DNA of 64,000 bases from Aliarcobacter butzleri (GTDB lineage Bacteria; Campylobacterota; Campylobacteria; Campylobacterales; Arcobacteraceae): contig NZ_LT906455.1 in the NCBI RefSeq assembly GCF_900187115.1, positions 1,798,001 through 1,862,000 on the forward strand, given 5' to 3'. Positions 39,609 through 48,562 of the stretch are shown here, piece by piece (the first letter of the stretch is position 1; every line of letters begins with the position of its first letter). A model generated the notes under the pieces. The model was not told the origin of the DNA and did not search any database. It was given only the letters and a program-made list of their open reading frames with translations. The translations under genes were made by a program, and so were the position numbers.

Positions 39609-39636
39609 TTTATCCCCTTTTTTTTGATTTTTATAA

Positions 39637-39798
39637 TTAAATATTTTTTATTAGACTTTCAATACTCCTTCTAAGTTCATGCAGTCCAAACAATATATCT
39701 TTTAGAAATCTTTTTTTTTGTAAATCTTCGTTATTTTTTACACTAAACTCCAGTTCACTTTCTACTTTTTCAATCATTTCGAGTAGTAATACTTTCAT
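39637..39798 (-). CDS. Small helical protein encoded before the Cache chemoreceptor
   Basis: 53 residues, previously too short to be called by length filters. TTTAGGAGTAAAA gives a strong ribosome site 5 bases before the ATG. It is charged and probably all-helical with no signal peptide. The C-terminal block KRFLKDILFGLHELRRSIE matches KRLLKDILFDLHEIRRAIE in the 56-residue protein at 42190-42360. Both precede a chemoreceptor gene by under 30 bases. Paralogy plus ribosome sites argue that it is real. Function unknown; a receptor-array accessory or regulator is a guess. Confidence 0.75.
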   Translation of the reverse strand: MKVLLLEMIEKVESELEFSVKNNEDLQKKRFLKDILFGLHELRRSIESLIKNI

Positions 39799-40204
39799 TT
39801 TTACTCCTAAAAAATTATTTTCCTTTAATAATTCATTATCTTATCTTATCTTATCTTTCTATTAATTAGCCACATGTTTTTTATTTGTACATAAAATGAT
39901 TTTTATTTCTTTATATTATTTGAATTTATATGTTTTTATTTTAAGATTATTTTTTATTACTAAATAAAACTATTCGAAAGATAATTTTAATTATTTGGTT
40001 TATATTTTCCTATATTTAGGTACTAAATAAATATAATATAAATTATCATAATTATATAGTTAAATTATTTTTTAGAATTTTAAATCAGTAAAATTATCTC
40101 AAAAAAGTTTATGAAAGAGTTGTTAATACGAATATTTATGATAATTAATATTATATTTTGATTAAAGATATTAAGATATTTATTTATTGAAAAAAATTAT
40201 TTTT
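39799..40204. other. AT-rich intergenic region upstream of the first small-protein/chemoreceptor module
   Basis: About 400 bases with no coding frame I can support. It holds the TTATC repeat element (39836-39867). The rest is extremely AT-rich with scattered TATAAT-like hexamers that I cannot rank. Nothing else recognised. Confidence 0.7.
39836..39867 (-). repeat. TTATC pentamer repeat element, copy A (3 units)
   Basis: Three tandem TTATC units followed by TTTCTATTAATTAGCCA. Identical 17-base flank occurs at 42449-42465. On the coding (minus) strand this reads TGGCTAATTAATAGAAA then (GATAA)n ending in GATAAT, a -10-like hexamer 37 bases before the small gene. Variation in unit number would change spacing between the fixed block and the hexamer. 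Confidence 0.75.
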
Positions 40205-40234
40205 TATATCAAAAGGAAAGCTTAAAAGCTTTCC
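40205..40234 (-). terminator. Terminator of the second chemoreceptor gene
   Basis: GGAAAGCTT and AAGCTTTCC (40215-40234) form a perfect 9-bp stem with a two-base spacer, followed on the minus strand by TTTT and further Ts. The stop codon lies in the loop region. Confidence 0.85.
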
Positions 40235-42177
40235 CAATCATCATTAGCTGATTCTTTAGATTTAATAGGTGCATTTTTAGCAGTTTTTTCAGTTTTTGTT
40301 TCTGGTTGCTTTACACTTTTTGTAGCTTTTTTTTCTATTTCTTTAGCTTTTACTTTCTCTTTTCCTAGAAACTCTTTTTCATCTGCATCACTTACAATTA
40401 GTTTTGATATTTCATCTGTTACTATTGCTATGTCATGCGTTTGACTTGCTACCATTGCATTTTGTTGTGTTTGTTGATCTAACTGATTTACCGCATCATT
40501 TATTTGCTCAATTCCTAAAAGCTGCTCTTTTGAAGCATTTTGTATATCTGAAATTAAATTTATTGTTTGAGAGATGTTTTGATTTAGGTGTTTATATCCT
40601 TCTATCATATTAGAAGCTATCTCTTTACCTTCATTTGCTTTAATTGTTGCATTTTCTACTATTGTTTTTATCTCTCTTGCTGCTTCTGCACTTCTACTTG
40701 CTAGATTTCGCACTTCTTGTGCAACAACGGCAAATCCTTTTCCAGCTTCTCCAGCTGTTGCAGCTTCAACAGCTGCATTTAAACTCAAGATATTTGTTTG
40801 AAATGCTATATTATCAATAACACCTATTGCTTCATTTATTAATCTTACTTGATTATTTATCTCATCCATAGCAACTGTTGTTTCATTTGCTAACTTTTCA
40901 CCTTGATTTGCAGAAGTTGTAACATTAGATGATAATTTAGACATTTGAGCAATACTTTCTGTATTATTTCTTATATTACTTGTTATCTCTTCTAAAGCTG
41001 CCGCCGTTTCTTCTAAAGATGCTGCTGCTTCATTTGAACTTAGGTTTAATTTATCAACATTTACCAAAAGCATATTTGAGCTTTTATCCAAAGTTAATCC
41101 ATTTGTTTTATTCTCTACTAACATTTGTGTTATTGAATCACCTAAATTATTTACACCACTTGCTAGTTTTAAAAGATGTTCTTTTAGATTTTTAGTTGAT
41201 ATTTTATTTAGATAGTTATAATTACTATATTGTTCTAAAATATTTAATACATTTTCTATATTATTCTCTAAATTATCTGCCATCTTATTTAATACATTTT
41301 TTAGTTGAGTTAATGCTGGATTAGATACATTTAGGTTTAACCTTTGGCATAAGTCACCTTGTTCAAACTCTCCTAAAACTGATATTGTTTCATCTATTAG
41401 TTTTCTATCTTCTTCTATTCCCTTTTGTGTTTTTATGATATTTTCATTTACTATTTTTGACATTTGTCCAAATTCATCTTTTGTGTCTAAATTTATTAAC
41501 TCTACAGTTGAAGATTCTCTATTTAAGTATGCAAAAAAGCTAAATAGTCCATCTTTAAAATTCTCCAATGAATTTACTATATTATTTGAAATAACTATTG
41601 AGATTAAAATAAATATTGAAGTTGCTACAATTGCTAAAATCACTAAATCAATATCCAATGATTTATAAGCATCTTCTCTTAGCATTATTGCATTTTTATT
41701 TATTTCTTGAATTTTGTGTTCTATTTCTAAACCAATATTACTCATTTTTGATATTCTGTTTTTCATATCTTCTGACTCAGTAGTAATTCCATTTTTAAAA
41801 TTACTAATATTCTCTTTTGCCAAAGCATCAAATTCTTTCAAATACTCTTTTGAATAATTCAAAATATCATCACACAAATCTCTATTTTCTTTTAAAGAAA
41901 AAGTTGATTTTGCAGCAAAAACATCTTCCATCAATTTTTTAAAGTCATTTTGAACTTTTTGACTGCTCTCTTCTGTTAAATTTCTTAAAAATTGATAAAC
42001 AGAAATTCTTCCTTTTAAATTTTGCTGAATAAATTCTTCAGTTGAAATAGCTGCATTGTTTCTTTGATGAGCAATATTACTAAAGTGTTTATACACTAAA
42101 CCAGAACCTATTACTATTAAGATAAATAGTATAGGAAATAAAAACAATTTTTTTCTCATATTCATATTCTTTAACAT
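40222..42177 (-). CDS. Methyl-accepting chemotaxis protein with helical-bundle sensor
   Basis: 651 residues. Helices at about 8-28 and 178-200 enclose a periplasmic all-helical region of about 150 residues, consistent with a four-helix-bundle ligand domain. A HAMP-like segment and the signalling domain follow (tip [17 protein letters not shown]), almost identical to the receptor at 37224 from its residue 215 or so. C-terminus DDWESF resembles the NWETF tether. AAGGA lies before the ATG. It follows a 56-codon gene by 12 bases. Ligand unknown. Confidence 0.92.
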   Translation of the reverse strand: MLKNMNMRKKLFLFPILFILIVIGSGLVYKHFSNIAHQRNNAAISTEEFIQQNLKGRISVYQFLRNLTEESSQKVQNDFKKLMEDVFAAKSTFSLKENRDLCDDILNYSKEYLKEFDALAKENISNFKNGITTESEDMKNRISKMSNIGLEIEHKIQEINKNAIMLREDAYKSLDIDLVILAIVATSIFILISIVISNNIVNSLENFKDGLFSFFAYLNRESSTVELINLDTKDEFGQMSKIVNENIIKTQKGIEEDRKLIDETISVLGEFEQGDLCQRLNLNVSNPALTQLKNVLNKMADNLENNIENVLNILEQYSNYNYLNKISTKNLKEHLLKLASGVNNLGDSITQMLVENKTNGLTLDKSSNMLLVNVDKLNLSSNEAAASLEETAAALEEITSNIRNNTESIAQMSKLSSNVTTSANQGEKLANETTVAMDEINNQVRLINEAIGVIDNIAFQTNILSLNAAVEAATAGEAGKGFAVVAQEVRNLASRSAEAAREIKTIVENATIKANEGKEIASNMIEGYKHLNQNISQTINLISDIQNASKEQLLGIEQINDAVNQLDQQTQQNAMVASQTHDIAIVTDEISKLIVSDADEKEFLGKEKVKAKEIEKKATKSVKQPETKTEKTAKNAPIKSKESANDDWESF

Positions 42178-42189
42178 TCGGCGTCCTTT

Positions 42190-42360
42190 TTATTTGTGTT
42201 TTTTTGAATTTTCGATGGCTCTTCTTATTTCATGCAAATCAAATAGAATATCTTTTAAGAGTCTTTTTGAGGAAATATCTTCTTCTTTTTTTTTATATTT
42301 GTTAGATTCAGTTTCAATATGTTTTATACTTTTAATTAGTAAGTCGTAAATTTTATTCAT
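42190..42360 (-). CDS. Small helical protein encoded before the second chemoreceptor
   Basis: 56 residues with GAGGAAATAAA upstream of the ATG. Lys/Glu-rich, predicted helical, no signal peptide. The block KRLLKDILFDLHEIRRAIE is shared with the 53-residue protein at 39637-39798, while the N-termini differ, which suggests selection on the C-terminal half. The receptor gene starts 12 bases after its stop, so the two form one operon. Function unknown. Confidence 0.75.
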   Translation of the reverse strand: MNKIYDLLIKSIKHIETESNKYKKKEEDISSKRLLKDILFDLHEIRRAIENSKKHK

Positions 42361-42428
42361 TTTATTTCCTCAAATAATATAAAATGCCTACAAAGTAATA
42401 AAATTATTTTTATTATTTCAATAAGTTA

Positions 42429-42465
42429 TTATCTTATCTTATCTTATCTTTCTATTAATTAGCCA
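42429..42465 (-). repeat. TTATC pentamer repeat element, copy B (4 units)
   Basis: Four TTATC units plus TTTCTATTAATTAGCCA, 68 bases upstream of the small gene at 42360. Same 17-base flank as copy A but one more pentamer, so unit number differs between copies. Confidence 0.75.
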
Positions 42466-42542
42466 ATATATTTTTTTCATTTTTATTATTGGTAAAAACA
42501 TAGAAACAATACAGTAATAATCGATATTCCTTAAATAATTTA

Positions 42543-42579
42543 GTATCTTATCTTATCTTATTTTTCTATTAATTTGCCA
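42543..42579 (-). repeat. TTATC pentamer repeat element, copy C (decayed)
   Basis: GTATC-TTATC-TTATC-TTATT followed by TTTCTATTAATTTGCCA, with one change in the flank relative to copies A and B. It lies 114 bases from copy B. It looks like a degenerate tandem copy from the same duplication. Confidence 0.65.
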
Positions 42580-42683
42580 GAATTATTTTTTGCTTTTTTA
42601 GAAGAATAAATATAAATTTTTATAATTTATATTTATTTGAAATAGTTATATTTTAGAAATAATTGATTTTTGATAGTTATTTA

Positions 42684-42722
42684 GGGTTTTAGAATAAATA
42701 ATAATTCTATTTAATACCCTAA
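42684..42722 (-). terminator. Imperfect hairpin at the end of the secretin gene
   Basis: AGGGT...ACCCT arms with interior TTTAGAAT/ATTCTATTTAA pairing span the stop codon at 42711. A bulge is needed, so this is a possible rather than clear terminator. Confidence 0.35.
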
Positions 42723-44147
42723 AATTTCCTTTACTCTTTTCTCATGCTCACTTTTATTATCATTTTCATTATTTTCAACGAAAATATTTTCTTTGCCTTT
42801 TTTACTATTATCTTTTATAATAGATAAAGAGTCTTGCAAATATTTATCTTCAAGTTTTTTTAGTTCACTTAATTGTTCTCTTATATATGTAATGTCTTTT
42901 GATTTAGGAATCATATATGGTGTTACAATTATGACTAAATTATTTTTTTTATTCATTTTTGAATCATTTTTAAATAATTCTCCAAAAAGTGGAATATCGC
43001 CTAAAACTGGAACTTTTTGTTCTATAGTTTCATTTTTATTTTCTATTAGTCCTCCTATTATTACACTTTCACCATTATTTAAAATAGCTGCTGTTTTTAT
43101 CTCTTTTTTTAATGTATCAGGATTTTGTCCAGCTGAAACAGAAGTTGATTTTATACCTTCTAATAAAGTATTAATTTCTAAAGTCAACTTTGTATCACTT
43201 GAAATTCTTGGTTTCACTTTAAGAGTTAGTCCGATATCTTCTCTTTCATAATTTGTTCTTTGTAATCCACCGTCAGTTAAAGTACTAGAAATTTCAACTG
43301 AAATTTTTTCTCCTACATATATAGAACTCTCTTTATTATCTATTGCCAAAATTGATGGTTCAGAAACTATATCTAAAGCACCATTTTGTTGAAGTAAGTT
43401 TAAACTAGCGCCCAAAGCAAGTCCTGATTTAATATTTACATCACTCATTCTTATTCCCAAAGTATCAACTGCTTCTTTTATAGCATTTGAGCCACCATTT
43501 AAATTTGAAGAAATTGCATTTATTCCATCACTTCTTGCACTTGCATTTATAATTCCATAAGAAATTCCTATTTTATTAACAAGTTCATTATTTACTTCTA
43601 TAATTTTAGCCTGAACATAAACTTGAGCTTTCTCTTTATCAAGTTCTTGTATTAAGTCTTTTATCTGTTTTAATTCATCTTTTGATGCCATAACTACCAA
43701 AGAGTTTGATTCTAAATCCAAAGAAACAAAAGGTTTTATTGTTTTATTAATATATTTTTTATTTACAACATCATCTAAAATTTTTATAATATTTACACCA
43801 TCAACATTTTTTAAACCTATAACTTCTGTAAACTGTTCTTCTTCTTTAATTATTTCTACTTTTTTTACTTTTAATACACCATTCTCTTCAACTAAAAAAT
43901 ATCCTTTTTCTTTTAGTATTGTTTCTAAAATATCAAATAAATTCTCTTTTGTAATTTTTTGTGTTGGAATATAATCAACTTTTTCATTTATGATTTGTGT
44001 TACTAGAATATTTCTTTTGGTTATTTTTGAGGTTATTTTTATTAAATCATCAACTTTTATATCTTTAAAATTGATATTTATTTCATCATTTGAGTATAGA
44101 TTAAGAGCATAAAAAAAAAGTAGTAAAACTATAAATATTTTTTTCAT
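42711..44147 (-). CDS. Type II/IV-pilus-like secretin
   Basis: 478 residues with a signal peptide (about 1-20), an N0/STN-like domain (about 22-90), one N1-type KH repeat and the C-terminal secretin channel domain (VPVLGDIPLFGELF near residue 400 is its signature). It would form an outer-membrane ring for protein export, pili or DNA uptake. In Campylobacter the GspD-type secretin (CtsD) serves natural transformation. No other secretion genes are adjacent, so the system it serves is elsewhere. Lys-rich C-terminal tail. Confidence 0.85.
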   Translation of the reverse strand: MKKIFIVLLLFFYALNLYSNDEININFKDIKVDDLIKITSKITKRNILVTQIINEKVDYIPTQKITKENLFDILETILKEKGYFLVEENGVLKVKKVEIIKEEEQFTEVIGLKNVDGVNIIKILDDVVNKKYINKTIKPFVSLDLESNSLVVMASKDELKQIKDLIQELDKEKAQVYVQAKIIEVNNELVNKIGISYGIINASARSDGINAISSNLNGGSNAIKEAVDTLGIRMSDVNIKSGLALGASLNLLQQNGALDIVSEPSILAIDNKESSIYVGEKISVEISSTLTDGGLQRTNYEREDIGLTLKVKPRISSDTKLTLEINTLLEGIKSTSVSAGQNPDTLKKEIKTAAILNNGESVIIGGLIENKNETIEQKVPVLGDIPLFGELFKNDSKMNKKNNLVIIVTPYMIPKSKDITYIREQLSELKKLEDKYLQDSLSIIKDNSKKGKENIFVENNENDNKSEHEKRVKEILGY

Positions 44148-44176
44148 AAATAACTCCAGATATTATCTTGAATTAT

Positions 44177-44749
44177 TTATATTATCTTAATATTTCTCGA
44201 AAGTAAAGGCTTTAAGTTCTCAAACTCTTCATTTGTAAGTTCAATTTCTAATTTTACATTCATATCAAAATCTTTTGAAACAATCTTTATATTCTCTTGA
44301 TTTAATATGTATTCTAATTGAGAAAGCTCATTATAATCAATTTCTAATAGTTTTGTTATTAATTTTTTATACTCTTTAAACTCACTTATTTTTATGACTT
44401 CATTGGCACTATTTGAATATGCTCTAACTAATCCACCAGTTCCTAATTTTGTTCCACCAAAATATCGTACAATAACAACTGCACTATTTACAATATCTGC
44501 ACCACTTAAAACAGCTAAAGTTGGTTTTCCACTAGTACCTTTTGGTTCTCCATCATCGCTACTATTTTCCACTATTTGCTCAAATTCATTTAAATACCTA
44601 TAAGCATATACAAAATGAACTGCTTTTGGATGTTCTTCTCTTAATCTTTTCATAACCTCATCAAAATTTGAATAAGGAAATAAATATGATATAAATTTTG
44701 ATTTTTTCTCTTCAATGGTGTAACTAAACTCTTTTTGAACAAATTTCAA
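44177..44749 (-). CDS. YigZ/IMPACT family protein
   Basis: 190 residues: an N-terminal UPF0029 domain (EEHPKAVHFVYAYR, SSDDGEPKGTSGKP, FGGTKLGTGGLVRAY are family hallmarks) and a C-terminal DUF1949 ferredoxin-like domain. Cytosolic; eukaryotic IMPACT regulates translation, but the bacterial role is not settled. Divergent from tlyA with only 14 bases between the starts. Confidence 0.92.
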   Translation of the reverse strand: MKFVQKEFSYTIEEKKSKFISYLFPYSNFDEVMKRLREEHPKAVHFVYAYRYLNEFEQIVENSSDDGEPKGTSGKPTLAVLSGADIVNSAVVIVRYFGGTKLGTGGLVRAYSNSANEVIKISEFKEYKKLITKLLEIDYNELSQLEYILNQENIKIVSKDFDMNVKLEIELTNEEFENLKPLLSRNIKII

Positions 44750-44750
44750 A

Positions 44751-44756
44751 TATAAT
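44751..44756 (+). promoter_or_regulatory. -10 box of tlyA, apparently leaderless
   Basis: TATAAT ends seven bases before the tlyA ATG and no ribosome site is present, so transcription should begin at or next to the start codon. Confidence 0.5.
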
Positions 44757-44763
44757 TCCGCCT

Positions 44764-45474
44764 ATGAGACTAGATATGTACTTAACTACTAATTTTAATA
44801 TACAAAGTCGAAACAAAGCGACTGAACTTATAAAATCAAATAAAGTTAAATGTGATGGTGAGATTATAACAAAACCATCTTTTAATGTTTTGGATTTTCA
44901 TAAAATTGAACTCTTAGAAGATGACTTTTATGTTTCAAGAGCTGCTTATAAATTAAAATTTTTCTTACAAGAGTTAAAAAACTTTGATTTAAAAGATAAA
45001 AATGCTTTAGATATAGGAAGTAGCACTGGTGGATTTACACAAATTTTATTAGAAAATGAGATAAAAAAAGTAACTTGCGTTGATGTTGGAACAAATCAAC
45101 TCCACGAACGAATAAAATATAACGATAAAATAAACTTTTTTGAAAATACTGATATTAGAAATTTTGAAAGTGATGAAATTTTTGATATAGTTACTTGTGA
45201 TGTATCATTTATCTCTATATTAAACATAATTGATGCTATAAATACTCTTGCATCAAAAGATATAATTATCCTTTTTAAACCACAATTTGAAGTAGGTTCT
45301 AATGTAAAAAGAGATAAAAAAGGTATTGTAAAAGATAATAATGCAATACAAAAAGCAAGAGACAACTTTTTAAATAAAACAAATATTTTAAATTGGACTT
45401 TAAAATATTCAAATATTAGTAAACTACAAGGAAAAGATGGAAATGTTGAAGAGTTCTTCTATTTTAGTAAATAA
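44764..45474 (+). CDS. tlyA: TlyA-type rRNA 2'-O-methyltransferase
   Basis: 236 residues: an N-terminal S4 RNA-binding domain (LDMYLTT, SRNKATELIKSNKV) and a C-terminal FtsJ/RrmJ-like SAM domain (ALDIGSSTGGFTQ, CDVSFISI). TlyA methylates cytidines in 16S and/or 23S rRNA and affects capreomycin sensitivity; older records call it hemolysin A. No Shine-Dalgarno is seen. Its 3' end overlaps ribF. Confidence 0.93.
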   Translation: MRLDMYLTTNFNIQSRNKATELIKSNKVKCDGEIITKPSFNVLDFHKIELLEDDFYVSRAAYKLKFFLQELKNFDLKDKNALDIGSSTGGFTQILLENEIKKVTCVDVGTNQLHERIKYNDKINFFENTDIRNFESDEIFDIVTCDVSFISILNIIDAINTLASKDIIILFKPQFEVGSNVKRDKKGIVKDNNAIQKARDNFLNKTNILNWTLKYSNISKLQGKDGNVEEFFYFSK

Positions 45475-46288
45475 AAATACAATTACAGCTATTGCAATTG
45501 GTGGATTTGATGGTATGCATATAGCACATCAAGAACTTTTTAAAAATTTAGGTGAAAATGGTGCCATTGTTTCAATAGAATCAGGTTTTGCAAACTTAAC
45601 TCCAAAAAGTTATAGACAAGAATATAGCAAATATCCAATTTATTATTATGTTCTTGATAATATAAAAAAACTTGAAGGAATTGAATTTATAAAGTTACTC
45701 AAAGAAGAGTTTCCAAAATTAGAAAAAATAGTTGTTGGTTATGACTTTTGTTTTGGAAAAAATAGAAGTTGTTCAACGCAAGATTTGGAAGAGCTTTTTG
45801 ATGGAGAAGTTATTATTATTCCTGAAATAAAAGTTGATAATATCGCTGTACATTCAAGAACTATTAGAGAATTTATAAAAGATGGAAATATAGAACTTGC
45901 AAACAAACTTTTAGGAAAAGAGTACAAAATCTATGGCTTTTTACAAAAAGGTCAAGGTTTAGGAACTACAAACTTTGTTCCAACAATAAATCTAACAATT
46001 GATGAATTTTTACTTCCAAAAGAAGGAATTTATATATCAAAAACTGTTGTTGATGAAATTGAATACTCTTCTGTTAGTTTTTTAGGACATAGAGCTACAA
46101 CTGATGGAAATTATGCAGTTGAGACTCATATTTTAGATAAAAATATAGAAGTAAATAATCATAATATTCAAATAAAATTTATAAAAAGAGTTAGAGACAA
46201 TCAAAAATTTGATAGTTTTGAAGAACTAAAAAAACAGATTCTTGATGATATTGAAGTCTCAAAAAACTATTTTTCTTTGATTAAATAA
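45437..46288 (+). CDS. ribF: Riboflavin kinase / FAD synthetase
   Basis: 283 residues making FMN and FAD. N-terminal FAD-synthetase nucleotidyl-transferase domain (AIAIGGFDGMHIAHQ, VVGYDFCFGKNR, HSRTIREFI) and a C-terminal flavokinase barrel (GQGLGTTNFVPTINL). It begins inside tlyA. Two ATGs (45437, 45443) follow AAGGA with spacings of 4 and 10 bases, so the exact start is open. Confidence 0.93.
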   Translation: MEMLKSSSILVNKNTITAIAIGGFDGMHIAHQELFKNLGENGAIVSIESGFANLTPKSYRQEYSKYPIYYYVLDNIKKLEGIEFIKLLKEEFPKLEKIVVGYDFCFGKNRSCSTQDLEELFDGEVIIIPEIKVDNIAVHSRTIREFIKDGNIELANKLLGKEYKIYGFLQKGQGLGTTNFVPTINLTIDEFLLPKEGIYISKTVVDEIEYSSVSFLGHRATTDGNYAVETHILDKNIEVNNHNIQIKFIKRVRDNQKFDSFEELKKQILDDIEVSKNYFSLIK

Positions 46289-46319
46289 AAATTTTAACTC
46301 TTTTAGATAAAATATAAGT

Positions 46320-47027
46320 ATGATAGATAAAGTATTTAATAAATCAATTACAAAACAGTTTGAATTTGATGAAGAAGTAGCTAGCGTATTTGATGATATG
46401 CTAAATAGATCAGTTCCTTTTTATAAAGAGATGCAAAGATTATCAATAAATTTTGCTTGCAATTTTCTAAGTGAAAATGACAAAGTTTATGATTTAGGAT
46501 GTTCTACTGCTTCAACTTTAATTGAATTAAGCAAACATTGTAAACATAATTTAAAATTAATAGGTATTGATAACTCTGATGCAATGCTAAAACGAGCTTC
46601 AAACAAAGCTAAAGCTTTTGGGGTTGAAATCGAGTTAATAAATGCTGATTTACATGATGTAACATACAATGATGCAAAACTTATTCTTTCAAACTATACT
46701 TTACAATTTATCAGACCATTACAAAGAGAAAAATTAGTAAAAAAAATATATGATTCATTAGATGAAAAAGGTATTTTTATCTTTAGTGAAAAAGTTATTT
46801 CAACAAATTCTAACCTAAATAAACAGTGCATTGATGAATATTATGAGTTTAAAAAAACTCAAGGTTATAGTGAATTTGAAATATCACAAAAACGAGAAGC
46901 TTTAGAAAATGTACTAATACCTTATACTGAAGATGAAAATAAAAAAATGATAAAAGATGCTGGATTTAGCCATTGTGAAACTATTTTTAAATGGGTAAAT
47001 TTTGCAACATTTATAGCAATAAAATAA
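46320..47027 (+). CDS. cmoA: Carboxy-S-adenosyl-L-methionine synthase
   Basis: 235 residues, class I methyltransferase fold. It makes Cx-SAM from SAM and prephenate for tRNA wobble-uridine carboxymethylation. [42 protein letters not shown] and SNYTLQFI are strongly CmoA. CmoB is not in the window. No ribosome site; TAAAAT at 46307-46312 ends seven bases before the ATG, so the mRNA may be leaderless. Confidence 0.94.
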
Positions 47028-47039
47028 AGGAAAAAAGTT

Positions 47040-47546
47040 ATGTTAAAAATTGGAGATAATGCACCAAGTTTTTGTGCTCCAAATCAAGATGATGTAGAGA
47101 TTTGTTCAAGAGATTTAGCAGGAAAATGGATAGTTTTATACTTTTATCCAAAAGATTTAACTCCTGGTTGTACAACTGAAGCTTGCGATTTTACAGATAA
47201 ACACTCATTTTTTGATGATTTAGATGCTGTTGTTATAGGAGTAAGTCCTGATGATACAGAAAAACACAGAAAATTTATTGATAAATATGACTTAACAATA
47301 ACTTTATTATCTGATGAAACGAAAAAAATATGTCAAGATTTTGGTGTTTGGCAACTGAAAAAATTTATGGGTAAAGAGTTTATGGGTGTAGTAAGAAGCA
47401 CTTTTATTATAAATCCTGAAGGAAAAATTGCAGCTTTTTGGGATAAAGTAAGTGTTAGAAAAACAAAAAGTGTAAAAGGTGAAAAAATCGAAATTTTACA
47501 TGTTGATGAAGTTAGAACTAAACTTCAAGAATTACAATCAAACTAA
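47040..47546 (+). CDS. bcp: Thiol peroxidase, BCP/PrxQ type
   Basis: 168-residue cytosolic peroxiredoxin reducing hydroperoxides with thioredoxin. The peroxidatic Cys and its resolving Cys lie in LTPGCTTEACDF (five-residue spacing, PrxQ type). Ribosome site AGGAAA before the ATG. It follows cmoA by 12 bases and precedes the secreted PgbA-like gene by 8. Confidence 0.93.
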   Translation: MLKIGDNAPSFCAPNQDDVEICSRDLAGKWIVLYFYPKDLTPGCTTEACDFTDKHSFFDDLDAVVIGVSPDDTEKHRKFIDKYDLTITLLSDETKKICQDFGVWQLKKFMGKEFMGVVRSTFIINPEGKIAAFWDKVSVRKTKSVKGEKIEILHVDEVRTKLQELQSN

Positions 47547-47554
47547 TAGGAAAA

Positions 47555-48562
47555 ATGATGAAAAAAACGTTTAACAAAGCTCTATTTTTAGGTGCAATAT
47601 CTCTACTTTCAAGTAATTTATTAGCTGATGAAACTATTTGTTATAAAAATGGTTTAGATTTACCTTCTCAAATTGAAACTTCAAAACTTGATGGTGGAAT
47701 TTGTGAAGGAAAATTGACTTTAAATGATATGAAAAAATCTGGTTGGGATATTTTAGATATTCAAGTTACAACATCTCAAAATAAACTTAGCTATTCATAC
47801 TATTTTTATAAAAATACAAATCAAGCTTTATCAAATACACCTAAAACTTATGCAAATAGTTTAAACTATTCTAAAAAAGAGTTTTCAATCAAACCTATTG
47901 GTGCAAAAGTTGTAAATCTAAAAGATAACCAAAGTACAATTGAAATTGGTAATTTAACTGTTGGACAATCTGGTATTGTTGTACATATTTATGATAATGA
48001 TAAAAGATTAATTGTTGCAAATGCAAAAGTTATCAGTTCAACTCCTACTTCATCAGTTGTTGAATATTTTCCTTTTGATGACTTAAAACAAGATGCTATT
48101 CCAACTACAAAAAGAGTTGTAACAAATAATGATGTAATCGTTTTAAATTATATGTACAATCAATCTTTATTAATTGCACCTGATTATGATAGCTTCCAAG
48201 CAGTAAGAAGTGATTTTAAACAAAATAACTTTATTCACTCAGATATTTTTGGTACAAAATTAAAAGTAAATAATCAACCTTTCCCAACAAAAGAAGATAT
48301 TCAAAAATTTGCAATTGAACAAAACTTAGGAACAATCTTCTTTGTATTAGATAGTAAAGTATATATTCTTGATACAAAAACATTTGCTATATTAGATGTT
48401 TATAGCTTTCCTGTAAATATAAAAGAGAAACAAATGCCATTTTATACAAGAGTTGAAGAGATAAAAGGACCTCTTATTGATTTTTCATCTATTCCATTTT
48501 TCTCTGATAAAGAAGATTTAGGTTATGATGATTATTATAAGCAAATTTTAGGATTAAAATAA
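47555..48562 (+). CDS. Secreted protein with PgbA-like N-terminal domain
   Basis: 335 residues with a signal peptide (cleavage near SSNLLA-DE). The body resembles the N-terminal domain of Helicobacter plasminogen-binding protein PgbA (PGBA_N), a domain spread in Campylobacterota and often beside glcD, as here. The C-terminal EKQMPFYTRVEEIKG block is typical. The Lys-rich plasminogen-binding tail of PgbA is lacking, so host binding should not be assumed. The stop shares a base with the start of glcD. Confidence 0.72.
   Translation: MMKKTFNKALFLGAISLLSSNLLADETICYKNGLDLPSQIETSKLDGGICEGKLTLNDMKKSGWDILDIQVTTSQNKLSYSYYFYKNTNQALSNTPKTYANSLNYSKKEFSIKPIGAKVVNLKDNQSTIEIGNLTVGQSGIVVHIYDNDKRLIVANAKVISSTPTSSVVEYFPFDDLKQDAIPTTKRVVTNNDVIVLNYMYNQSLLIAPDYDSFQAVRSDFKQNNFIHSDIFGTKLKVNNQPFPTKEDIQKFAIEQNLGTIFFVLDSKVYILDTKTFAILDVYSFPVNIKEKQMPFYTRVEEIKGPLIDFSSIPFFSDKEDLGYDDYYKQILGLK

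Larger units (their letters stand above)
42361..42683. other. AT-rich intergenic region with two TTATC repeat copies
   Basis: About 320 bases between the small gene and the secretin terminator region, with no supportable gene. It carries repeat copies B (42429-42465) and C (42543-42579). I see nothing else beyond general AT richness. Confidence 0.7.

Noticed and set aside
39836-39867. Sigma-54 promoter in the TGGC-containing repeat flank
   Set aside because: TGGC is present but there is no GC element at -12 with the required spacing.
39836-42579. CRISPR-like reading of the TTATC repeats
   Set aside because: Units are 5 bases with no spacers, and only three element copies occur at uneven distance; no cas genes nearby.
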